Shown piece by piece: positions 13,738 to 24,175 of a stretch of DNA of 64,000 nucleotides (position 1 is its first letter; every line of letters begins with the position of its first letter). A program made the translations under genes and the position numbers. The notes beneath the pieces are model-generated. The model ran no database searches, was not told the DNA's origin, and saw only the letters and a program-made list of their open reading frames with translations. This DNA comes from Rostratula benghalensis (Eukaryota > Chordata > Aves > Charadriiformes > Rostratulidae), in contig VXAI01000277.1 in assembly GCA_013399305.1 (NCBI GenBank), forward strand, positions 124,001 through 188,000, written 5' to 3'.

Positions 13738-14312
13738 CTGGCTGGGAGAGTGTTAGATTTCTTCATATTAGCTTGTAAGAGGCTACATTTTGGGTTTCTA
13801 CTGAAAATAGTGCTGGTAACGCAGTGATATATTAGTTACTGCTAAGCAGCATTAAGGTATTTTCTGCTCCTCACACTTGCCTGCCAGAGAGCAGGCTGGG
13901 GGTGCATAAAAGGTCAGGAGGGGACAAAGCTGAAACAGCTGATCCCAACTGACCAAAAGGATGTCCCATATCATACAATGTCATACTCAGCAATAAAACT
14001 GGGGAGGAGGTTGGGGAGGGGGGCAGTGTTCAAGTATGGCTGAGCATCAGTGAGTTGTTGGTGAGCAACTGTTTTTATTTGCATCATTTTTCTTTCTTAG
14101 GTTTTATTTTCCTCTCATTGTTGTGTTTTGGTGGGTTTTTCTGTTCCTTTTAATTACTTTAATGTATTTTTAATTATTGAACTGTTTTTATCTAAACCCA
14201 CGAGTTTCTCTCTCACTTTTACCTTTCTGGTTCTCTTGCCATCCCATCAAGGGAGAGTAAGTAAGCTATGTGGTGCTTAGTTGCCAACCAGGGTTAAACT
14301 CTCTCCAGGGAA
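13738..14312 (+). mobile_element. Solo LTR of an avian endogenous retrovirus
   Basis: The segment resembles a family of avian ERV LTRs. It contains a CAATAAAACT-type signal near 13990, a G-rich stretch, then a T-rich region and the motif AACCCACGAGTTTCTC at about 14195-14211, and ends near 14312 after the GTGGTGCTTAGTTGCC block. There is no gag, pro or pol on either side, so it is a solo LTR left by recombination. Assignment is by recognition of these blocks; the 5' edge is uncertain by tens of bases. Confidence 0.7.
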
Positions 14313-15907
14313 AACATCAAAAAGAGAAGTACCAATCTCCCTCACTGAAGTTTTTTTAAGAAAGGGCGAGTAGTATCTGATTTCTTCAGAAATTCTCTAA
14401 GCACCGCTCACCCCACTGTTGGCAGAGGAATGGACTACTGACCAAAGTCCCTTTTGATGCTGTGATGGTCTGAAAAAAGTGAAACTCAACAATTTTCAGG
14501 AGCAGACCACAATAAAGAAGTATCTCTCCGTATTACATTTCCAGAGTGGGCAAGAGAATGGAAATGGCCTGGCCATGCTCACCATAATCTGAAATTGCAG
14601 AGCTCAATTTCTGCTGCCATGTCAAACCTAGACAGTAATTTTTCTTTATGACTGGCAAAGACCCACAATACAGCCTGACAGTGATGTACACCAGCACAGC
14701 ACAGAGGTCTGCCACGGAACTTAAGGACTTTTGGATGGAAGGAAGATGAGTAAACCAAAGGCTGCATCCAGTCTTGGGATAAATAGTAAAGGGGAAGACC
14801 CAGGTGCCTCCTTGTTTGTATGTTTAACCGTCAGTCACCCTGAAGCATATGGTCAAGGGGTCCCAGGGGAAAGATGCAGCAGTTCTGCATATTTTACTTT
14901 GGGCATTACTTGTAAACATGAATCCTCTTAGAGCTCAGACCTCAGCTGGTACCAATGTTTTTTTATATAGTTTATCGTAAAAGAAAAGAGCCAATCACTT
15001 CCACCGTGTCAGAAATTCACTGACTAATTTCTCTTCCAGTCACTAGTGAGGATTTTTCTGGGCCAAGGTATGATTATGGATGTGATGGGCTGGACTGAAG
15101 ACAAGGACTCTCTCTGCTGAATTCATAAAACACTATATAATCACATTATGCTGCCTTGAAAACCTGGGTCTGCCCCACCTAAAAAAGTTTCTCTTTGAAG
15201 GTAAAATAAAGTTACACCATACTTTGGTTTACATATTCTAGGGGGCATACCCTTCCAAAACAATCACAACATTCAGTGTTGATACAGTTAAAGAGCAAAA
15301 TATAATAAACTTACAATTGCCCATAACCAGAATTACAGACTTTATAACAAAGTCATATAAAATAAAATAGCTTCCCAAAAAGATAGTTGATGACTTTCCA
15401 TTATTATACTGAAATATTTAGCCAAGTTCAAACAATTTATGATTTCTTCTGAAAGCTGTAGAAAACATTCCAAATTTCAAGTGAAATGGCATTTCTTAAC
15501 AATTTGTGACATAGAAAATTAGGCTAAAAAGTATCATGATCTAATCTTCAGCACCCACATATTTCTCCCACCCACTTTTCCCCTAAGGAAGGGCACTCCT
15601 TACGGGCACACCGGGTTTATGTTTTCTTACATATCTTGCATGACAAGACCTCTCTCAGAGGGCAATCACAAAGCTGAGAAAGGAAGACAGGTAATTACAG
15701 ATGTTCAAGGAGACTTTGGGAGAGGAAAAATAACATACTGCTGTACCAAAACTAATCATTCCTTTGGTCTGCCTGCTTGCTGAGGTTCTGTTCCACACCA
15801 ATATACAGTCCTCCCCAGTAAAGAATGGGTTGTAGGTGTTTTATTTCTTGACTTTTTAAACTCTCCCCATTCACAATAATGCAGCAGACCTTAAAGGGAT
15901 TAGAAAC
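14313..15907. other. Gene-free stretch
   Basis: No gene is recognised. A short piece around 15073-15240 with an AATAAA could be an old LTR remnant, but I cannot support that. Confidence 0.4.
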
Positions 15908-16935
15908 AGAATCATAACATCATAGAATGGTTTGGGTTTGAAGGAACATTTAAAGGTCACCTAGTCTAACCCCTCTGCAATGAGGAGGGGCATCTTCAAC
16001 TAGACCAGGTGGCTCAGAACCCCATCCAACTTAACTTTGAATGTTTCCAGGGATGGCACATCTGCAACCTTCTGAGCAATTAGTTGCACTGTTTCACCAC
16101 CTTCATTGTAGAAAGTTCGTTCTTATACTTAGTCTAAATCTATCCTCTTTCAGTGTAAAACCATTACACCTTGTCCTATCACAACAGTCCCTGCTAAAAA
16201 GCCTGTCCCCATGTTTGTTGTAAGCGCTCTTTAAGTACTGCAAGGCCACAATAAGGTCTCCCCAGAGTCTTCTCGTCTCCAGGCTGAACAACCCCAACTG
16301 CCTCAGCCTGTCCTCACAGGAGAGGTGCTCCCATCCTCTGACCATCTTTGTGGCCCTCCTCTGGACCCACTCCAACACTCCATGTCTTTCCCACACTGAG
16401 GGCTCCAGAGCTGGACACAGTACTCCAGGTGGGATCTCACCAGAGTGGAGCAGAGGGGCAGAATCACCTTCCTTGACCTGCCAGCTACTCTTCTCTTGGT
16501 GCAGCCCAGGACACAGTTGGCTTTCTGGGCTGCAAGCACACATTGCTGTCTCATGTTCGTTTTCACCTACCAGTACCCCCAAGGCCTTCTCAGCAGGGTT
16601 ACTCTCAATATTTTCCTCCCCCAGCCTGTATCAATAGTGGAGGTTGCCCCAATCCAGGTGCAGGGGCCTGCACTTGGCCTTATTGAACCTTATGAAGTTC
16701 ACATGACCCCACTTCTCAAGTTTGTCCAGGTCCCTCTGGAGGGCATCCCATCCTTTGGGCATGTCAACTGTACCACTTAGCTTGGCGTCTCTGCAAATTT
16801 GCTGAGGATACACTCAACCCCACTATGTCATCAATTAAGATATTGTATATAAACCTGACAGACGGTACTCTTCACTGGTCTCCATCTGGACATTGGACTG
16901 TTGACCACTACTCTCTGGATGTGGCAATTTGGCTC
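15908..16935 (-). mobile_element. CR1 LINE fragment (minus), about 1 kb
   Basis: The complement of the CR1 3' terminus starts at about 15908. Minus-strand frames at 16582-16103, 16566-16303 and 16813-16631 encode pieces of the C-terminal half of CR1 ORF2 in two registers, showing frameshifts. The left end is the true 3' end; the right end is 5' truncation at about 16935. Confidence 0.88.
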
Positions 16936-18861
16936 TTCCTAAAAACTTGCTCCTGTCATCTTAAAATGAGCCAGAAGAATTTGGACAGCCTAACTTTTGT
17001 TTTACTGTCAGAACAGCTCTTTATAAGAAGTTAATATTCTACAAAGACTTTATGGAAATTGGAGACAGGCACATGAACCATGACAGGGGAGTCTGCTGAA
17101 GATTTAAATACTAAATGTAGCACATAAAAATCTATACCTAGAATTGCCCACCTACTCTAGATAGCTACAGTGTAAGCACGCTGGAGATGAGTGTCTAAGT
17201 GCCTTTTTGCAGTTTATAGAGTCAACAAAGCCAGTGGAGTGCCGCAGAGAGTTGGCTAATGCAGGTGGTCACAACATTCCCACTCCAAGTGGAAGCAACG
17301 AGCAATTGAGGAATGGACTGGGAAAGGAAGTAAAAGGACTCTTCCAGTTAGAGGGTAATTCCTATCCAAGCAAGGATAATGGAAAGGAAGAAAATCCAGG
17401 ACTACATTTCTATCTGAATCTGAATAGATTGCCAAGCAAACAGGAGTGGTTTCCCTGAACAATATTCCAGTAGGTGACCAGTTAAGAAAAAGAGAAGGGT
17501 GAAGAAAGATGAAGCTACCAGGGAAAGAACAAGGTGATATCAGGATGCATTCTGGTTGTGAGAATATCTAACACAGCTGTCACTACTCAGAGACCAATGA
17601 GGTCTTTTCCCAAGGATATGCAGTTTCTGTATGACATGTCACCATTCTAGGGAACAAGCTGACAGAATTCAAGAAGCTGCAAATCTCCACAGGTTTCTGG
17701 TATATTGCATGTAAAGCAGGCTACCCCGGTTCTGACATTTCTGCAAACATTCTGGCTCCCCAAAGAAGTTTAAAATTACATGTCAATAAAAATTTATAGG
17801 CACAGATAGATCCACAAAGCAGACCTCATATAAGTCCATGTTTACATCAGCAACAGAAGAAAGTACTACTCTGATGCACACACCAATATCAAAAAAAGTA
17901 TCAGGAGAGCATGGACTGGCCTGAGAAGGAGCTGGTTTTGCTAATGTCCTGTTGCCACAGAAACACTGGCGCAGAAGCGTAATGATTACATTGGTTGTGT
18001 GGTTGGCAGAAACTTTCCATCTCAGGGCTGTATACAATTACCTTCCGTTAAATGAAATGGGACAGTTACGAAGGGTCAGTCTTTAGACAGGTAACAGAAA
18101 AGTGCTGACCTTAACCCCTTTGATATCTTTGTTGTTGTAACCAAGCTCTACCAAATCAGTTTGTGCTCAGTATTCTCTGATGCATAAACAAATATTCAGA
18201 ATAATAAGTTAGGAAAAAATTGCAAACAAAGGCCCAACAGGCATTCGCTGATCAAAGAGTTAAAATAGTAGCTCTTCTAGTTTTGTCTGTAAACAAAATG
18301 CACTTATGGTTCCTGACAACGTTCAGAACCTGACTGAATATTTTATGAAGAAACTTATGAATTTGTATGTAATACAAAGCAGCCTGCAAAGATAACTTAT
18401 TCCTTATTAATAAGACAGTGATTAAAGAAGCAAACATTACAGTTTTCATGGAAGTAAGTTGTGAGATCATTTATGTGAATTAAGGAAAGTCAAAACTTTT
18501 GGAGCCCTTATAAGGAAGTGCAAATACAAAAGTTGATTATGCTCTTCAGTAGCCTGAGGTAACATTGTACTCTAACCACTATAGGGTTTGAAAGTATAAT
18601 TTAGAGCAGTTTCCAAAGAAAACCTCAGGATTCTGAAATCACAGTGCAGAAAGGAATTTTTCTTTATTTCAGGTTGAAATGTTCCAAGAGCTAAAGTATA
18701 AAAGCTCATTCTGCCTTTCTGGTATCCTGTACTGATAACCAGGACCTCTGTCCATTGCTACAATGTACAATAGAAACAGAATATCACCCAAACAGTTAAA
18801 ATACTTAAGCAGCTTAATTCTTCCTAAAAATAATAAAGAAAACTCAAATGGTCATAGAAAT
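16936..18861. other. Gene-free stretch
   Basis: No recognisable gene or repeat family. Open frames are 60-90 codons long without domain resemblance. Confidence 0.45.
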
Positions 18862-18965
18862 TACAGAATCGCAGAATAATAGGAGCTGGAAGGGACCACT
18901 AGAGATCATCTATTCCAACCCCCCTGCCAGAGCAGGTTCACCTGGAGCCAGTTGCACAGGAACTC
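18862..18965 (-). mobile_element. Short CR1 3'-end fragment (minus)
   Basis: About 100 bases match the complement of the CR1 3' UTR. The rest of the element is not visible. Confidence 0.65.
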
Positions 18966-19663
18966 CTGAAGAGCCTCACACCAAGATGGCCTCAGAACAT
19001 GCTTAACACATACTGACAGCTCAGAGACATCATGTAAGGCAGTGACAGCTTTTTGCACAATAGCTGTCCCTGTGTTGATGTTGTGCCTTCCTACATAATG
19101 GCTAAGGTTACCATATTCACAGCAAATACCAGTCTCATCATCAAGCAGAGGATCAGCAGCTCCTTGTCCTGCCAGCACTCACCAGAATGTAATTTCACAG
19201 TCATTGTGAGCTCCCGAAGTGAGGAAGAGTAGTCCTCCAACATGAATAAACACCTGCTAGTTCTGAGACCTGGTGTCAGAATAACTTCTCAGTCTCCTTT
19301 GGAATCATATATTCCAAAGAGATAAGCCTCCCTGGGGAAAACGAGGAATTGAGCTCCCATCTGGCTGTCCTCATCACAAGGCCACCACATGTGGGCATTT
19401 TCCTGAAACATGATGCTTCGTTACACATTGGCTAGTGAGAGCACAGATAGTCCAACTGATAGCTCATGGTTTGACAGTCAGTTAGAAAAGATGCATTTCC
19501 TATGTCATCTGCACTCATGTAACCTCAGGGCCACAGACTGTCACTGCCTAGCACAAGTCGAAAATTTGAAAATTGCTGTACCACTCAGGCATGCATGCAA
19601 AGAGGGGTAGTATGTAGGCAGCACACAGCACATTCCTGCCTCATCCAGGTGGAGAGAAAAGAA

Positions 19664-19738
19664 AGGATAGGATGGGATAGGATAGGATAGGATAGGATAG
19701 GATAGGATAGGATAGGATAGGATAGGATAGGATAGGAC
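19664..19738. repeat. GGATA pentanucleotide microsatellite
   Basis: About 14 consecutive copies of GGATA/GATAG with few interruptions (a GGGATA unit near the left end and GGACA at the right). An open frame reading through the minus strand gives a repeated YPILS peptide, an artefact of the repeat and not a gene. Confidence 0.95.
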
Positions 19739-20139
19739 AGTACATCCTTGTCGTTGCTGTGTACTATGGTGGCCACTGTAAAAAACAGGTTAGTCAAATT
19801 TCCTTCAGAAATGGCATGCCTGTTGCTTCATTATGATAGAAGGAATGTGATAAAAGACTTCTTGATTTCACTTTTTTATTCCAGTGCACCTCACACCATT
19901 GGCAAAGCACTTTCCACGGGTAGCCTGCACACAAAAATTACCTCTGTCCTGGAGTTTCAAAGAGAGGGGTGGAAATAAGTTATCTATACCCTGTCTGAGA
20001 ATTTGAAACTACAAACATCCATCCCTGGTATACACAAAAATCTCTACATTTTGAAACTGAAAAAAACAGCAGTTCCTGTGGTCACACATCACCACAGAGC
20101 AGGAGTCTACCACTGAGTTCAAAGACTTGATGACACCTC

Positions 20140-20262
20140 TGAATATGTTCAAAATTGGATTGGACAACCTGACCAACCTGCTCTAGTTGACCTTCACTGG
20201 GCAGGTTAGACTAGATCTCCAGAAGTTTCTCCAACATGAACTATTTTGTGCAATTTCTTTTA
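20140..20262 (+). mobile_element. Diverged CR1 3'-end fragment
   Basis: Weak but collinear similarity to the CR1 3' UTR on the plus strand. Strongly diverged and 5' truncated. Confidence 0.5.
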
Positions 20263-20460
20263 CTTTACTATGAATTATGATCTTCCAATTTCCCCATTTT
20301 TTTATAAAAGCAGGCAGCTGAGAAATAAAATGTAGAGAACAATATTATTATAACATAAAATAAAGTAAATAAAAGATACAACTTATGGTTTGAAAGCTAA
20401 AAGTTCCAAACAATGGAATGCATAAGATAGAATTTCTGGCAATGCTTTAAAAAAAGCAGG

Positions 20461-20641
20461 TGTCATGGTTGAAGTGATGCACGTCACTCATAGAGAGAAA
20501 CAGCAATACAATCCATTTGTTGATACAAAACAGGGATTTAACAAAGTTTGATAGTAAATGTGACAGTGGTGTAACAAGATTTGATGGCAAGGCACATTTT
20601 ATTATGTACTGCGTAGAGGACAGGGTAAAACAGAACTGTCA
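20461..20641 (-). repeat. 3' LTR of the compact ERV
   Basis: About 181 bases, a direct repeat of 22511-22671. The shared core includes GGCAAGGCACA and the GATTTAA(C/T)(A/G)AAGTTTGAT block. The minus-strand start TGACAGTTCTG matches TGATGGTTCTG in the other copy. Confidence 0.7.
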
Positions 20642-20647
20642 GAACTG

Positions 20648-20677
20648 CCTTCTCCCCTCTTTCCTTCCCCCTAGCCC
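20648..20677 (-). other. Probable polypurine tract of the ERV
   Basis: A pyrimidine run on the plus strand is a purine run on the minus strand. It lies just before the start of the 3' LTR, where plus-strand priming occurs in retroviruses. Position and composition are seen; function is inferred. Confidence 0.55.
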
Positions 20678-21774
20678 TGTTTGGAACAGGTTACAGTAGG
20701 CAGCAAGTTCTGTGAAAACCCATTTGGCTATAACAGGGTCATAGGGGTGCAGTGGTCTCAGTGACTGATATGTTTTTAATTCTTCAATTAGAGTTTTCAC
20801 TGCCCCGTTATGTTCTAATTTCCACTCCTAGGATTTGCATTTCTGTGAGAGTGAGTATACTAGACAGGAAAAGAGAAAATTCAGACACATGCTTCTTCCA
20901 ATATCCCCAGTAAATGTTGTAAATCCATCCTTGATTTGCATTTGCAGCTCTTTGATTTTTTCCTAAAGTATCTGAAGGAATCACAGCACTGCCCACCATC
21001 CAAAAACTACCTACAAATTTTGCTTCTTTACTTGGTCGCTGATATTTTCTGGGTGGACTCTCAATTTCTGCTTTATTTAGTGCTTGCCACACCACTGCTT
21101 CCACTTACCCCAGTGTCTCAGGGGAAGTTCCTCCAATCAGAATACCACCTATACTTCTTGGTACATACAGTTTCATGATTTGGGGGAGTGAGACTGACTG
21201 TAAAAGTTCAGCAAGTGCTGCATGAACGTTTGTGGATGAATCCTTATACCCCTATGGGAGTCTGTCAAAGGTGTATTGTATTCCCTCCCAAGTGAAAGCC
21301 AACTTCTCTTTATCCTCTACCTTCAAAGGAACCCTAAAGAACATACCTTGTACATCTACTGCCACCACCCCTGGGCGTGCAGCTGCTTGCAGGGTAGCTG
21401 TCAAGTTTGCAATGTTTGGTACAGCAGCTGGTAGCAGGGCTGTATTAGCATTTAGGTGCCCAAGTGGTTTTCAAACCAGCCAGAGTGAGGAGTTACGTGG
21501 GGGAGTGGGCTCTGGAGATTCTCGGTTTCATTTCCCCAAACCAGTATCAATTCTGAAAATCCGTTTTGTGCCGCAGCAGAAAGTGGGTATTGCAGGACAT
21601 TAGTAATCACTGAATCAGGGACCACAGGGACTGCATGAAGTACAGGCACTGCCACCTCCCAATTTCTGCAAGGGTTGGGCTCGGTGTTGAGCTGAAAGAC
21701 CACACACTGCCAGTCAGCAGGTGCCAGGTTCATCCACTTAAAATATCAACCCTTACTTTTTTTCATCATTATCT

Positions 21775-21960
21775 TTAATTGCAGAGTGCTTCTTGCCCAG
21801 AAGCCATAAATTGACTCTGGTAGTTTGGTACACCGATAGTCGCTCCTTTCACAGTGCTAATTTTAACTCTTTGCTGTCCAAACTGCATGCCCAGCTTCTC
21901 AGTATCTTGTGGTGTTAGTATTGAAAATTGTGCTCCTGTATCTATTAAAAAACTTACCAA
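21775..21960 (-). pseudogene. Retroviral aspartic protease remnant
   Basis: A 61-codon minus-strand frame holds the retroviral aspartic-protease active-site motif LIDTGAQ near its start (residues 5-11 of the frame). The catalytic Asp-Thr-Gly is intact, but the frame is far shorter than a full protease-polymerase polyprotein. It lies between the gag-like and pol-like remnants in the correct order for a provirus. It is non-functional in isolation. Confidence 0.75.
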
Positions 21961-22284
21961 TTATCCCTGAGGACCATCTGGAATCAAAATGCATGAGTCA
22001 TTATCATCACTTATTTACTGATAAGCCTCCACCTTCTGGACAGATAGGCCAAATTGCTTTTTTTCCTTCAAGCCCGGCAATTCCTCCCAAATGGAGACAG
22101 GCACTGAAGGGGCTGAACTTTGTGATCTCCCTGGGGCTTCAGTTTTTGTTTCTCAGCTGGCGGATGCTCCCAGACTATTTCAGGGCTATAGCTAGCAATA
22201 CCATTCTGCCCATGTAGGATTGCAGGCATTTTGAGTGTTATCACCTAGTGCCTCATTGTGTTTTGTGTCTTTCTTGATCTCATT

Positions 22285-22491
22285 TCATTTTGCAACTAGA
22301 TGGGCATTAAGAATTACCAGGGCTCCCCCAGACAGTGGTTTTAATATTTCTTGAGTGCAGCCCCATGTCACTTTTAGATGGTCTTCAAAGGCTTCCCAAT
22401 TATGCCAATTGCTATGAGCAGATTCTTCTGTTAAATTGGGACTCCAGTTCACTCCATGTCTCCATAAATAATCAGTGATACTACTTGCCAT
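22285..22491 (-). pseudogene. ERV gag-like remnant
   Basis: A 68-codon minus-strand frame starts 20 bases inside the 5' LTR-like repeat, where gag belongs. Tryptophan-rich composition and position suggest gag, but I cannot identify a domain. Assignment rests mainly on location. Confidence 0.4.
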
Positions 22492-22510
22492 CTTGCCACT
22501 TATCCCAATT

Positions 22511-22671
22511 TGCTATGGATGGAGTGATGCACTTCACTTCTAGAGAGCAGTAGCGATACATTTACTGATACAGGGATTTAATGAAGTTTGATGGTAAATG
22601 TCACAGTGGTTTCGCAAGATTGGATGGCAAGGCACACCTGACATAGAGGACACGGTCAGACAGAACCATCA
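22511..22671 (-). repeat. 5' LTR of the compact ERV
   Basis: About 161 bases, a direct repeat of 20461-20641 with substitutions and a deletion. Its inner end is followed by AATTGGGATAAGTGG on the minus strand, where the primer-binding site would lie; I cannot name the tRNA. Confidence 0.68.
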
Positions 22672-23049
22672 GGGAGACCTCCCCACTGAGTCGAGGTCGA
22701 GAAAGGACACTCTTATTTTCTAAACACTTCAGAGAAGAGTCTAGGTGCAGCTGGAGCCAATTCTAGTCCCAGACTTGAGAGAGATTTTGATTAATGCTGG
22801 CTTGGAAACAAATACTCATGGAACTGAGAAAATAAAAAGTGCCAACTAGGTGACTAAGTCCTCCTTATTTCTTAAGAATTTACATGTTAATTTTATTTTA
22901 AGTTTATACTCACCGCCCAGACAACCAAGCGTGAGTCAGCAGCATATGAACATGCGTCAACAACACAACTTTGTGGCAACAGCCAACCACACAGGGGGCT
23001 GAATTAGCAAAAGTGTAGCCAGCACCTAAAGGGAAGTGATTATCTTCCT
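22672..23049. other. Gene-free stretch
   Basis: Right flank of the ERV. No gene or repeat family is recognised. Confidence 0.4.
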
Positions 23050-23240
23050 TCATGCTGCACATGAGACCTCAGCGGCAGTACTGTGCCCAAGGTTGGGCTC
23101 CCTAGTCCAAGAGGGAGCAGTGAAGGGCCACCATGATGGTTGGGTCCTGGAGCAAGCAATGTACCAGGCCAAGAGACCTAGGTTCAGTCTGGACAAGACC
23201 AAGGGTGGGGTGGATCTTCTTCTGTCTTCAGCTGTGACAA
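23050..23240 (+). mobile_element. CR1 fragment, left part of a split copy
   Basis: Plus-strand similarity to the end of the CR1 reverse-transcriptase region, diverged. It stops near 23240-23290. Sequence matching the following part of CR1 resumes at about 23965, so this may be one element interrupted by unrelated DNA. Confidence 0.6.
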
Positions 23241-23299
23241 AGGTACGGAGAAGACAGAGACAGACTGTTCTCAGACATGTGCTGTGAAAGGACAAGGAC

Positions 23300-23960
23300 G
23301 ATGGTTAGAAGATTTATTAAAAAAAACTTCCAGCAAAATAGTGTCACGGGCAAAAACTGTTTACTGATTCAGGAAATTCCTATGAATGTAATTTTTTTGG
23401 CAGTAATCAACCTATTAAATACTGATTCCCAAATCAAGGAAGACTGAAAGCAACCCACCATCCTGTAGGAAAAATACCCCTGCTTCCCTCCAGACACCTC
23501 TTTTCCTGGCATTTTTGCTCTTCAGGCCGCTCACCACATGCTGTGCTTATCCCCTCTGGTGGGGCAGCAGGCAACACAGCAGACTGGGGCCATTTCGTCC
23601 GTGGTGTTTCCTTCACCTGCAGCAGCCCTTTTTGGGCTGCACCTCTCAGCTCCTGCCAAGCAGCCCCTTGGCTCCAGCCCTGGACCAGCCGTGGTCTTCT
23701 CTCTTTGCTCCCTACCACTCCAGCCTGGTCTTTTTTCCTCTTTCTCCTCATGCTCTGGTCTTGTTCCTGCTTTTACTCAGTGTTTACCACCCTTGCTTTA
23801 GGGCACTTTCAAAGAGGTGTCACAGGCTCCCCTGAGGATGGGCTCAGCCCAGCCCTGTGGTGGGTCCGTTGGAGCCAGCAGGAAATGGCTGCCGTTGGCC
23901 CAAGGGCAGCCCTTGGCCTTTCCTCACAGAGGCCGCCTTGCAGCCCCTGTTGCCAAAACC
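23300..23960. other. GC-richer insert between CR1 halves
   Basis: About 660 bases, with a GC-rich, pyrimidine-rich part at 23500-23950. It has open frames in several registers (for example 23543-24025 on +), but none resembles a known protein, and overlapping frames in GC-rich DNA are expected. Origin unknown. Confidence 0.4.
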
Positions 23961-23961
23961 T

Positions 23962-24175
23962 AGCCAGTTATGAGGGGGGAAAAATCATGTTGAAGGTAGT
24001 CAAACACTGGAACAGGTTGTCCTGAGGCTCTGGAGTCTCCATCCTTGGAGGTAGCCCAAACTCAGCTAGACAAAGCCCTGAGCAGCCTGGCCTAACACCC
24101 TTCTCTGAGAGGGGCCAGATGAGATGAGTGCCAGAAGGCCTTTCAAACCCAAGATATTCTCTGATTGTACTAATT
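23962..24175 (+). mobile_element. CR1 3'-end fragment, right part of a split copy
   Basis: Matches the terminal CR1 region (...CACTGGAACAGGTTG... onward) and ends in a degenerate form of the CR1 terminus near 24170. Confidence 0.7.

Larger units (their letters stand above)
20461..22671 (-). mobile_element. Compact degenerate endogenous retrovirus with two LTRs
   Basis: A retrovirus-like provirus remnant on the minus strand. Two similar direct repeats bound it: 20461-20641 (3' LTR) and 22511-22671 (5' LTR). Each begins with TGA and ends in CA when read on the minus strand. A purine run (pyrimidines on the plus strand, 20648-20677) sits immediately upstream of the 3' LTR, as a polypurine tract should. 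Going down the minus strand, a gag-like frame (22491-22285) is followed by a protease remnant (21960-21775) and pol-like remnants (21733-20808). The interior is only about 1.87 kb, so much of gag-pol and all of env are missing. The LTRs differ at many positions, so the insertion is old. No intact gene remains. Confidence 0.72.

Noticed and set aside
16445..16780. 111-codon plus-strand open frame
   Set aside because: Antisense of a minus-strand CR1 fragment.
19585..19797. Minus-strand frame with a repeated YPILS peptide
   Set aside because: Produced by translation of the GGATA microsatellite.
21232..21603. 123-codon plus-strand open frame
   Set aside because: Antisense to the pol-like remnant of the ERV; a shadow.
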